Positions 6,082 through 12,721 of a DNA stretch of 15,717 nucleotides are shown piece by piece. This stretch comes from Clostridiales bacterium (GTDB lineage: Bacteria > Bacillota > Clostridia > Oscillospirales > Oscillospiraceae). Where the stretch lies: assembly GCA_004551945.1 (NCBI GenBank), contig SFPN01000036.1, positions 1 to 15,717 of the forward strand, read 5' to 3'. Every line of letters starts with the position of its first letter. Positions within the stretch are counted from its first letter, which is position 1. A program made the translations under genes and the position numbers. The notes under the pieces are model-generated. The model made no database searches. It had not been told where the DNA came from and saw nothing but the letters and a program-made list of their open reading frames with translations.

Positions 6082-7050
6082 ATGAGACGAACAGCGCTGG
6101 CTCTTCTGCTGGGGGCGCTGCTCCTGCTGACGGCCTGCGGAACCACAACGGCGGAGACCGAGACGGAAAGCACCCAGCCCGCAGGGGCGGAAACGGTCAC
6201 TGTGACCGACGACCTGGGCCGCACGGTAGAAGTCCCTTACCAGCCCCAGCGGGTGGCTCCCCTCATCGGCAGCTTTGCCCACGTTTGGAGCCTGGCCGAC
6301 AGCGCCGATACCATCGTTGCCACAGCAGACGACGCCTGGACCAGCTTTGATTTGGGGCTGGGAGAGGACGTTGCCAACCTGGGCGGGGTGAAGGAAATCC
6401 AGCTGGAGACCCTCATCGCGGCGGAGCCGGAGCTGATCCTGGCCAGCACCAACACAGAGGTGGACGTGGAGCTGCTCTCCACCTTTGAGGAGCTGGGCTA
6501 TCCCGTCCTCTACTTCCAGGTGGACAGCTTTGAGGAATACCTGCACATGCTGGACATCTGCACCCAGATTTCCGGCAAGCCGGAGAACTATACCCAGTAC
6601 GGCGCCGACGTGCAGGCCCAGGTTGACGCGGCCATCGCCATGCAGGACGGCAGTGAGCCGTCGGTGCTCTACATCCGGGCCACCGGCTCCAGTTGCAAGG
6701 CCAAGGGCAGCGATGGAACGGTGCTGGGCGAGATGCTGGCCGCCCTGGGCTGCCGCAACATTGCCGACAGCGACGACTCCCTGCTGGAGGACCTGAGCCT
6801 GGAGGCCACTATTGCCGGAGACCCGGACTACATCTTTATCGTATACCAGGGCTCTGACCCCACGGACGCGAAAAATCTGCTGGACGAGACCCTGCTCTCC
6901 AACCCCGCCTGGTCCACCATGCGGGCGGTGGAAGAGGGCCGGTGCATCGTCCTGGAGCACAAGCTCTACAATCTGAAACCGAACGATCAATGGGGGACCG
7001 CCTATGACCAGCTTGCCCAGATCCTCTATGGGGAGGAAACAGCGGAATAA
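6082..7050 (+). CDS. ABC transporter substrate-binding lipoprotein, FecB/BtuF type
   Basis: A 322-residue periplasmic-binding-protein-2 family lipoprotein for metal chelate or corrinoid uptake. The signal peptide ends in the lipobox LLTAC with lipidated C19, so the protein is anchored outside the membrane. An acidic, threonine-rich linker (about 20-42) precedes the binding domain, which starts with VTVTDDLGRTVEVPYQPQRV and contains NLGGVKEIQLETLIAAEPELIL. A GGAGG site lies in the end of trxB. It is co-transcribed with the sulfite reductase and siroheme genes, so iron, heme, siroheme precursors or cobamides are all conceivable ligands; the sequence does not decide between them. Confidence 0.85.
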   Translation: MRRTALALLLGALLLLTACGTTTAETETESTQPAGAETVTVTDDLGRTVEVPYQPQRVAPLIGSFAHVWSLADSADTIVATADDAWTSFDLGLGEDVANLGGVKEIQLETLIAAEPELILASTNTEVDVELLSTFEELGYPVLYFQVDSFEEYLHMLDICTQISGKPENYTQYGADVQAQVDAAIAMQDGSEPSVLYIRATGSSCKAKGSDGTVLGEMLAALGCRNIADSDDSLLEDLSLEATIAGDPDYIFIVYQGSDPTDAKNLLDETLLSNPAWSTMRAVEEGRCIVLEHKLYNLKPNDQWGTAYDQLAQILYGEETAE

Positions 7051-8035
7051 ACAGCGCAGGATCACCGCCCTGCTGGTGGGGGTGGTCCTGCTTTCCGCCG
7101 CTATGAGCCTGTGCCTGGGTTCGGTTTCGGTGCCCTTGGCCGACGTGGTCTCCGTGCTGCTGGGAAAGCAGACCGGGACTGTAGCGGCCCGGATCGTGCT
7201 CTACTCCCGGCTGCCCCGCACCCTGGGGTGCCTGCTCACCGGCGCGGCCCTGGCGGTGGCCGGTGCGGTGATCCAGAGCGTGCTGGCAAATCCCCTGGCC
7301 GCCCCCAACGTAATCGGGGTCAACACCGGCGCGGGGCTGGCGGTAACTGCCCTCAGCGCCCTGGTTCCCGGTGCCGCTGCTCTGGCCCCTGTGGCGGCCT
7401 TTGTGGGGGCGCTGGCGGGGGTGCTGGTGGTGCTGCTCATCGGCGAGCGAACCGGCGCCTCCCGCCTGACCCTGGTGCTGGCGGGAATCGCGGTCTCGGC
7501 GGTGTTTTCCGGGGCGGTGGACCTGATCGTTACCCTGGAGCCGGACGCCCTCAGCGCCTACGCGGATTTCCGCATCGGCGGCTTTTCCAGCGTGACCATG
7601 GGGAAGGTTGGACCTGCCGCCGGGGTCATTGCCGCGGGCCTCGCGGGGGTGCTGCTGCTGACTCCCCAGATGGACCTGCTGGCCCTGGGGGCGGACACCG
7701 CCCGGAGCCTGGGGCTGCGGGTGCGCCCGGCCCGGGTGCTGCTGCTCACCGGGGCGGCGGCCCTGTCCGGGGCGGCGGTGAGCATTGCGGGGCTGCTGGG
7801 CTTTGTGGGGCTCATCGTTCCCCACGGGGCCAGAAAAGCGGCGGGCGGGGAGAGCCTCCCTCTGGTTACCCTTTCTGCCCTGGGGGGCGCAGCCTTCGTG
7901 ACCCTGTGCGACCTGCTGGCCCGGACCCTGTTTGCCCCCTACGAGCTGCCGGTGGGGGTGGTGCTGTCCTTCCTGGGCGGGCCCTTCTTCCTGTGGCTGA
8001 TTCTCCGGCAGAGAGGAGGGGGCGCCCGTGCTTGA
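7004..8035 (+). CDS. FecCD-type ABC transporter permease
   Basis: A 343-residue integral membrane permease of the BtuC/FecCD family. The diagnostic segment is RLPRTLGCLLTGAALAVAGA (69-88) followed by QSVLANPLAAPNVIGVNTGA, and further hydrophobic helices run to the C-terminal LSFLGGPFFLWLILR. The start at 7004 has a GGGGGA site six bases upstream; an ATG at 7028, giving MGRKQRNKQRR, looks equally natural for the protein but has no ribosome site. Either start overlaps the end of the binding-protein gene. It pairs with the flanking lipoprotein and ATPase to make a complete importer. Confidence 0.87.
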   Translation: MTSLPRSSMGRKQRNKQRRITALLVGVVLLSAAMSLCLGSVSVPLADVVSVLLGKQTGTVAARIVLYSRLPRTLGCLLTGAALAVAGAVIQSVLANPLAAPNVIGVNTGAGLAVTALSALVPGAAALAPVAAFVGALAGVLVVLLIGERTGASRLTLVLAGIAVSAVFSGAVDLIVTLEPDALSAYADFRIGGFSSVTMGKVGPAAGVIAAGLAGVLLLTPQMDLLALGADTARSLGLRVRPARVLLLTGAAALSGAAVSIAGLLGFVGLIVPHGARKAAGGESLPLVTLSALGGAAFVTLCDLLARTLFAPYELPVGVVLSFLGGPFFLWLILRQRGGGARA

Positions 8036-8789
8036 ACTGTCCCATGTTTTCTGCCAGTACGCCGGGCGGGAGGTGCTGCGGGATGTGACCCTCTCCTTCA
8101 CCCCAGGGCAGGTGCTGGGGCTGGTGGGTCCCAACGGCAGCGGGAAAAGTACCCTGCTGAAAACCGCCCTGGGCATCCAGCCCAAAAGCGGTGGAACCAT
8201 CACCCTGGACGGGGTGCCCCTGGAGAGGCTGCGTCCCAAAGAGATCGCCCGCCAGGTGTCCTACCTGCCCCAGTTTCGCAGCGTGCCGGACATTACCGCC
8301 TGGCGGCTGGTGCTCCACGGGCGGTTTCCCCACCTGGGCTATCCCCGGCGGTACCGACAGGCGGACTATGACGCAGTCAGCCGGGCCCTGGAGGCCGCCG
8401 GCGCCCTGCCCCTGGCAGACCGGTTTCTGGGGACCCTCAGCGGCGGCCAGCGGCAGAAGGTCTATCTGGCCATGGCCCTGGCCCAGGAGAGCGGCACCGT
8501 CCTCATGGATGAGCCCACCACCTACCTGGACATCGCCCACCAGTTTCAGGTCACCGACCTGGCCCGTCAGCTGGCGGAGCAGGGGAAGGCAGTGGTGCTG
8601 GTGCTCCACGATCTCCCCCTGGCCTTCCGGACGGCAGACCAGGTGGCGGTGCTGCGGGAGGGAGAACTGGCCGCTCTGGGCCAGCCGGAGGAACTCTATG
8701 ACAGCCCGGTGATCCCTAAGACCTTCGGCGTGACCCTTCACCGGCTGGAGACGGCCTCCGGCTGGCAATATTTTTGTGAACCCGGATAA
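8028..8789 (+). CDS. ABC transporter ATPase, FecE/BtuD type
   Basis: A 253-residue ATP-binding subunit beginning with GTG, preceded by GAGGAGGGGG and overlapping the permease by 8 bases. Walker A is GPNGSGKST (34-42), the Q-loop is at Q82, the signature is LSGGQ (137-141), Walker B is VLMDEP (158-163) and the switch histidine is H194. It resembles the ATPases of iron-siderophore, heme and cobalamin importers, not the longer CysA-type ATPases of sulfate importers, so it is unlikely to serve the CysTW permease in this window. Its stop codon lies inside the long hairpin that separates it from sirC. Confidence 0.9.
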   Translation: MLELSHVFCQYAGREVLRDVTLSFTPGQVLGLVGPNGSGKSTLLKTALGIQPKSGGTITLDGVPLERLRPKEIARQVSYLPQFRSVPDITAWRLVLHGRFPHLGYPRRYRQADYDAVSRALEAAGALPLADRFLGTLSGGQRQKVYLAMALAQESGTVLMDEPTTYLDIAHQFQVTDLARQLAEQGKAVVLVLHDLPLAFRTADQVAVLREGELAALGQPEELYDSPVIPKTFGVTLHRLETASGWQYFCEPG

Positions 8790-8818
8790 GACACGGCTTT
8801 TCGTCCGTGTCTTATCCG
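8783..8818 (+). repeat. Perfect 14-bp hairpin between the ABC genes and sirC, without a U-tract
   Basis: CGGATAAGACACGG (8783-8796) pairs perfectly with CCGTGTCTTATCCG (8805-8818) around an 8-base loop. It includes the stop codon of the ATPase gene and ends 4 bases before the AGGAGG of sirC. The absence of T residues after it argues against an intrinsic terminator; a role in RNA stability, processing or control of sirC translation is more likely. Confidence 0.8.
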
Positions 8819-8835
8819 CTATAGGAGGAAACATC

Positions 8836-9459
8836 ATGGCATACTTTCCCTTTTTTACGGACCTGACCGGCGGCAGAGGCCTGATCGTCGGCGGCGGGCA
8901 GACTGCCTTGGGAAAGGCAGAGCGCCTGCTGGCCTTTGGCCCGGCCCTGACGGTGGTGGCCCCGGAGGTCCTGCCGGCTTTGGCGGACCTGCCCAGGGTT
9001 ACGGTGCTTCGCCGGGCCTTTCGCGCCAGCGACCTGGACAGCAGCCTGACCTTCGTCATTGCGGCGGCGGATGACCGGCAGGTGAACCGGCTGGTGTCGG
9101 CTTACTGCAAGGCCAAGGGCATCCCGGTCAACGTGGTGGACGAGCCGGAGGACTGCACCTTCCTGTTTCCTGCCCTGGTCCGGCAGGGACCTCTGACCAT
9201 CGGCATCTCCACAGGAGGCACCAGCCCCGGAGCCGCCATCTGGCTGAAGGAGCAGATTGCCGGCCTTTTGCCGGAGAGCCTGGGGGACATTCTGGACTGG
9301 CTGGGCAGTCAGCGCCCGGTGGTGAAAGCCCGGATTGAGGACCCGGAACAGCGAAAAAAAGCGCTGACCCGGCTCTTCGCCCGGGGCCTGGAACAGGACG
9401 GCCCTCTGAGCGAGGCGGAGACCAGCGCGGCGCTGACAGAACTTTTGGGGGAGGGCTGA
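8836..9459 (+). CDS. sirC: Precorrin-2 dehydrogenase (siroheme synthase N-domain type)
   Basis: A 207-residue SirC/Met8p/CysG-N family protein for siroheme synthesis. It oxidises precorrin-2 to sirohydrochlorin with NAD. The nucleotide motif is GGGQTALGKAERLL (19-32), and NVVDEPEDCTFLFPALVRQG (99-118) plus STGGTSPGAA (125-134) are typical. D102 is at the position of the aspartate important for catalysis in Met8p and CysG. The start at 8836 has AGGAGG 7 bases upstream; the longer in-frame version begins before the hairpin. Whether it also inserts iron is open, since SirC of Bacillus megaterium does not and no SirB/CbiX-like ferrochelatase is in the window. Confidence 0.9.
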   Translation: MAYFPFFTDLTGGRGLIVGGGQTALGKAERLLAFGPALTVVAPEVLPALADLPRVTVLRRAFRASDLDSSLTFVIAAADDRQVNRLVSAYCKAKGIPVNVVDEPEDCTFLFPALVRQGPLTIGISTGGTSPGAAIWLKEQIAGLLPESLGDILDWLGSQRPVVKARIEDPEQRKKALTRLFARGLEQDGPLSEAETSAALTELLGEG

Positions 9460-9461
9460 CC

Positions 9462-10901
9462 ATGACAGGACAGGTATCTCTGGTGGGGGCCGGCTGCGGC
9501 CCTGCCGACTGGATCACCGTTGCCGGGCAGAAGGCCCTGCAAAGCTGCGATGTGCTCTTGTACGATGAACTCATCGACCCCGCTCTGCTGGACCAAGCTC
9601 CGAAAAACGCCCAGCGCATCCCGGTGGGCAAGCGGGCCGGGGGCTTTTCCCACAAGCAGGAGGAAATCAACGCCCTGCTGGTGGACTTAGCCCGCCAGGG
9701 GAACCAGGTGGTGCGCCTGAAAGGGGGCGACCCCTATCTCTTCGGCCGGGGCGGGGAAGAGGCCCAGGCCTTGGCCGCCGACGGGATCGGCTATCAGGTG
9801 ATCCCCGGCATTTCCTCTGCGTTGGCCATCCCCCTGGAGGCGGGGATTCCCGTGACCCACCGGGGGGTGAGCCGGAGCGTTCATATCATCACCGCCCACA
9901 CAGCGGCGGACACCCTGCCGGAAAACCTGGCCCAGCTTGCGAAGCTGGACGGAACCCTGGTGTTTCTCATGGGCCTGGGCAGGCTGGGGGAGCTCTCCCA
10001 GGCTCTCATTGCCTTGGGAAAAGACCCTACCACCCCGGCAGCAGTACTCTCCGGGGGCAATTCCCCCCACCCGGCCCGGGTTGTGGGGAAGCTGGCGGAC
10101 ATTGCAGCCCGGACCGAAGCGGCCCAGGTCCAGCCCCCGGCGGTGATTGTGGTTGGTCCGGCGGCGGCGCTGGACCTGCGCAGCACCCAAGGGGCAGAAG
10201 TGGGCCTCACCGGAACGTCGGAGTTTCAGGAGAAGCTGGCGGACCTGGTGCGCAGCCGGGGGATGATCCCCCGCTCCCTCCAGCGGGCCGTCTGCACCCC
10301 GGTCCCGGAAGCCATCCCCTGGGGAGACTTGGACGGGGCCTGGGTTGTGTTCACCAGCCAGCGGGGGATCGACTTCTTCTTCCGCCGCTTGGTGGAGGAA
10401 GGGGTGGACCTCCGCCGCTTGGCCTGCTGCCGGTTTGCGGTCATCGGCCAGGCCACAAAAACCGCCCTGGCTGGACATGGAATTCAGGCGGATCTGTGCC
10501 CGGCAGAGTTTACCGGCCAGGCCCTGGCACAGGTCCTGGCCCAAGCCGTCTCTCCAGAGGAGCGGGTCTATGTATTCGACTCAGTCCAGGGATCCAACGT
10601 AATCCCGGAGACGCTGATCCCCCGGGGCATCTCCTGCCGACGCATTTCCCTTTACGACACGGCCTATGAGACCCTGCCCCACGCCCCGTCTCCGTCCTGC
10701 GTCCTCTTCGGCAGCGCCGGCGCGGTCCGGGCCTTGGCCCGGGACGGCTGGAAGCCGGGGGAGGGGATAACCGGGGTGTGCATCGGCCCCGTCAGCGCAG
10801 AGGCTTATGAGGCGTGCTTTGGCTGTCCGCCTGTGGTGGCAAAGGCCATCTCGGCGGAGGCTCTGGCAGAGGCGGCCCAGGCCCTTATTCTGCGGCGCTG
10901 A
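9462..10901 (+). CDS. cobA: Fused uroporphyrinogen III C-methyltransferase and uroporphyrinogen III synthase
   Basis: A 479-residue CobA-HemD fusion of a kind common in Clostridia. The methyltransferase part (about 1-240) shows VSLVGAGCGPAD (5-16), the conserved VVRLKGGDPYLFGRGGEE (83-100) and PGISSALA with AGIPVTHRG (115-135). The HemD part (about 245-479) is more diverged but shows GAWVVFTSQRGIDFFF and the late LFGSAGAVRAL and CIGPVSAEA segments. It makes uroporphyrinogen III from hydroxymethylbilane and methylates it twice to precorrin-2, the substrate of SirC next door. It starts two bases after the sirC stop with GGGGGAGGG upstream. It is the last gene of the operon and its end overlaps that of metY by 17 bases on the other strand. 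Confidence 0.92.
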   Translation: MTGQVSLVGAGCGPADWITVAGQKALQSCDVLLYDELIDPALLDQAPKNAQRIPVGKRAGGFSHKQEEINALLVDLARQGNQVVRLKGGDPYLFGRGGEEAQALAADGIGYQVIPGISSALAIPLEAGIPVTHRGVSRSVHIITAHTAADTLPENLAQLAKLDGTLVFLMGLGRLGELSQALIALGKDPTTPAAVLSGGNSPHPARVVGKLADIAARTEAAQVQPPAVIVVGPAAALDLRSTQGAEVGLTGTSEFQEKLADLVRSRGMIPRSLQRAVCTPVPEAIPWGDLDGAWVVFTSQRGIDFFFRRLVEEGVDLRRLACCRFAVIGQATKTALAGHGIQADLCPAEFTGQALAQVLAQAVSPEERVYVFDSVQGSNVIPETLIPRGISCRRISLYDTAYETLPHAPSPSCVLFGSAGAVRALARDGWKPGEGITGVCIGPVSAEAYEACFGCPPVVAKAISAEALAEAAQALILRR

Positions 10902-12114
10902 TGGCCTGTAAGAAGTCCTGGATCAGGTCCTTGCTGTCCTCAATGCCCACGCTCACCCGGATGGTGTCCTGGTAGATTCCCCCGGCCTGCCGCTGTTCCT
11001 TTGTGTTTTTCAGGGCGATGGTGGAGGCGGGGTGGATCACCAGGGTCCGCACGTCGCCAATGTTGCTGGCGATGGCGGCGTAGCGCAGGTGGTTCAGGAT
11101 GGATACGGCCTTCTCCTTGGACCCGGCCCGGAAGGTCAGGATTCCTCCGCCCATTCCCCGCAGTTGGCGGGCGCACAGCCCATGGGCGGGGTGACTGGCC
11201 AGGGCGGGGTAGCGCACCTCTGCCACCCCAGCCTCCTCCAGAGCCTGGGCCAGAGCGGCGGCGTTTTCGCAGATGCGGCTCATGCGCAGGCCTAAGGTCT
11301 CCAGCCCCACCACGTTCAGAAAGGCGTTCATGGGAGCCAGGCACCCGCCGAAATTCTCCCAGATATCCGTGCGGAGCCGGGTGAGGAAGGCCAGCTTTTT
11401 GTATTTTTCAAAGCCCTGCAGGGCGGTGTGGAAGGAAAAGTCCCAGGGGAATTTCCCTCCGTCCACAATGACGCCGCTGATGGCGTCTCCGCTGCCATTT
11501 ATGTACTTAGAAGAAGAGTGGATGACGATATCCGCCCCCAGGGCCAGGGGATTGGCCAGATAGGGGGTGGCGGTGGTGCTGTCCACAATTAAGGGCAGCT
11601 TGTGCTGGTGAGCCAGAGCGGCCACCGCAGCAACGTCCATCACCCGCAGGGAGGGGTTGGAGATCACCTCCCCAAAGATCACCCGGGTGCGGGGGGTAAT
11701 CAGCGGCTCGATCTCCTCCACTGTGGGTTCGTGGAAGAACCGGGTGTGAATGCCCAGCTTTTCCAGGTTGCCGAACAGGTCGATGGTGCCCCCGTAGGAG
11801 CCGCTGCCGGCGATGATCTCGTCCCCGGGGGAGAGAATGCACAGCAGGGCCATGGACAGAGCTGCCATCCCCGAAGAGGTGGCGATGGCCCCGACTCCGC
11901 CCTCCAGCTCGGAGATCCGCTGCTCAAAGGCGGCAACGGTGGGGTTTCCGATGCGGGAGTAGGCAAAGCCCATGGCTTTATGAGAAAAGACCTTTTCCAG
12001 GGTCTCAAAGCAGTCATACCGAAATGCGTTGGTCTGGGCGATGGGGGGCAGGGTGCCTCCGTTGGGATAGGAACCCACGGCCTGGCCGTGGAGAAGTTTG
12101 GTGTTGAATTCCAT
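10885..12114 (-). CDS. metY: O-acetylhomoserine sulfhydrylase, MetY type
   Basis: A 409-residue Cys/Met metabolism PLP enzyme. The PLP lysine is K203 in IHSSSKYINGSGD; D178 in LIVDSTTATPYLANPL contacts the cofactor ring. The long WENFGGCLAPMNAFLNVVGLETL stretch is characteristic of O-acetylhomoserine sulfhydrylases, as opposed to cystathionine gamma-synthase. Start 12114 (ATG) follows AAGGTG; a GTG three codons earlier is possible. It converts O-acetylhomoserine to homocysteine with sulfide, or with HcyS thiocarboxylate as shown for the Wolinella enzyme. It is transcribed toward the siroheme genes and divergent from the LysR stub, with a LysR-type box between them. Confidence 0.92.
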   Translation of the reverse strand: MEFNTKLLHGQAVGSYPNGGTLPPIAQTNAFRYDCFETLEKVFSHKAMGFAYSRIGNPTVAAFEQRISELEGGVGAIATSSGMAALSMALLCILSPGDEIIAGSGSYGGTIDLFGNLEKLGIHTRFFHEPTVEEIEPLITPRTRVIFGEVISNPSLRVMDVAAVAALAHQHKLPLIVDSTTATPYLANPLALGADIVIHSSSKYINGSGDAISGVIVDGGKFPWDFSFHTALQGFEKYKKLAFLTRLRTDIWENFGGCLAPMNAFLNVVGLETLGLRMSRICENAAALAQALEEAGVAEVRYPALASHPAHGLCARQLRGMGGGILTFRAGSKEKAVSILNHLRYAAIASNIGDVRTLVIHPASTIALKNTKEQRQAGGIYQDTIRVSVGIEDSKDLIQDFLQAISAAE

Positions 12115-12152
12115 GCGATTCACCTTGCTTAGTTTAATTTGCTATTGCTATT

Positions 12153-12196
12153 ATTCTACCATGTTAATAGGGAAATGGGTATCGGACTTTCCGATA
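12153..12196. promoter_or_regulatory. LysR-type box between metY and the LysR stub
   Basis: TATCGGACTTTCCGATA (12180-12196) is a perfect palindrome with 7-base arms and contains the T-N11-A pattern of LysR-type sites (T12182 to A12194). It shares the GGGTATCGGA core with P1 and P2. On the minus strand a TAGAAT -10 (+ strand 12153-12158) would place the box near -42 of metY, with a poor -35, as expected for an activated promoter. On the other side it lies about 25 bases ahead of the stub's start. Confidence 0.65.
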
Positions 12197-12220
12197 TGAG
12201 AGAAGAAAGGAGGCAGCAGG

Positions 12221-12478
12221 ATGACATTACAGCAGCTGCAATCGGTGGCGGAGGTAGCCCGGGCGGGATCCATCAGCGAGGCGGCCCGGCGGCTGTTCCT
12301 CTCCCAGTCCCGTCTGTCAGAGTCAGTGCGGGCTCTGGAGGAGGAGCTGGGGGTTCAGATTTTTGAGCGGAGCAACCGGGGCATCGTCACCACCCCCGAG
12401 GGGGAGGAGTTTCTGGCCTGTGCCCGCCCGGTGCTGGAGGGCTGCCGGATCATTCAGGAAAAATATCAGAAGGGATAG
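12221..12478 (+). pseudogene. LysR-family stub: DNA-binding domain and linker only
   Basis: An 85-residue ORF with an excellent AGGAGG site. It encodes the complete winged helix-turn-helix of a LysR regulator (LQQLQSVAEVARAGSISEAA, then RRLFLSQSRLSESVRALEEE, through IVTTPEGEEF at about 62-71) and the start of the linker helix, then stops at KYQKG. Normal members are about 300 residues. No effector-domain coding is found in any frame after it; the next base begins the duplicated promoter module P2, so the loss looks like a deletion or replacement, not a frameshift. It may be a decaying gene, or a small protein that still dimerises and competes for the TATCGGA boxes. The intact start signals and box upstream favour expression. 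Confidence 0.75.
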
Positions 12479-12554
12479 GATAGGGGGTATCGGAAAAGCG
12501 GATGGAAGAACTTGGCCGGAATGGCTTGACATTTCCCGTAGGATGCCCTATACT
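12479..12554 (+). promoter_or_regulatory. P2: sulfate transporter promoter, second copy of the LysR-box module
   Basis: The -35 is TTGACA (12526-12531), the spacer is 17 bases and the -10 is TATACT (12549-12554). The first 23 bases are identical to 1128-1150. The core ATCGGAAAAGCGGAT keeps the T-N11-A pattern (T12490 to A12502) and is centred at about -65 from the predicted start near 12561. It begins directly after the stop codon of the LysR stub. Confidence 0.85.
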
Positions 12555-12568
12555 CCAATCAACATTTA

Positions 12569-12617
12569 TTCCTACTATGGAAGTAGGAAGAATGGAGAAT
12601 GAAGATGAAGCTTCCAT
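12569..12617 (+). promoter_or_regulatory. Leader with two mutually exclusive hairpins / candidate operator
   Basis: TTCCTAC (12569-12575) can pair with GTAGGAA (12583-12589), and ATGGAAG (12577-12583) can instead pair with CTTCCAT (12611-12617). The two pairings share base 12583 and the second would cover the start of the Cys-Cys peptide ORF. The first dyad lies about 10 bases into the transcript and could equally be a repressor site of the Rrf2/CymR kind; TTCCTAC is also kept at P1. Confidence 0.5.
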
Positions 12618-12649
12618 CTGCTGTGTATCAAATGCGATGTTGCCTGTGA
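12605..12649 (+). CDS. Putative cysteine leader peptide MKLPSAVYQMRCCL
   Basis: A 14-codon ORF in the 5' leader of the sulfate transporter operon, with GGAG (12594-12597) 7 bases before its ATG. A second in-frame ATG at 12599 (adds Met-Lys) has AGGAAG 8 bases upstream, so either start is well served. It ends Cys-Cys-Leu just before its stop. Short ORFs with runs of cysteine codons ahead of sulfur genes act as cysteine-responsive attenuators in mycobacteria. There is no U-rich intrinsic terminator downstream, so control would have to act through Rho, RNA structure or translation. Function is inferred from position and composition; chance occurrence cannot be excluded. Confidence 0.6.
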   Translation: MKLPSAVYQMRCCL

Positions 12650-12721
12650 GCTGACCTGCTTCTGGAAACCAATCAAAAATCTATACATTCCATCAAAATA
12701 AAAGGAAAGAAGGACAGTATC

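Noticed and set aside
6836..9059. Long minus-strand open frames (467 and 397 codons) opposite the importer genes
   Set aside because: Both are rich in Gly, Pro, Arg and Gln, match no family, and lie opposite well-defined ABC transporter genes.
12555..12721. T-box, SAM or cobalamin riboswitch ahead of sbp
   Set aside because: No T-box core sequence, S-box core or B12-box was seen, and the leader is too short for the last two.
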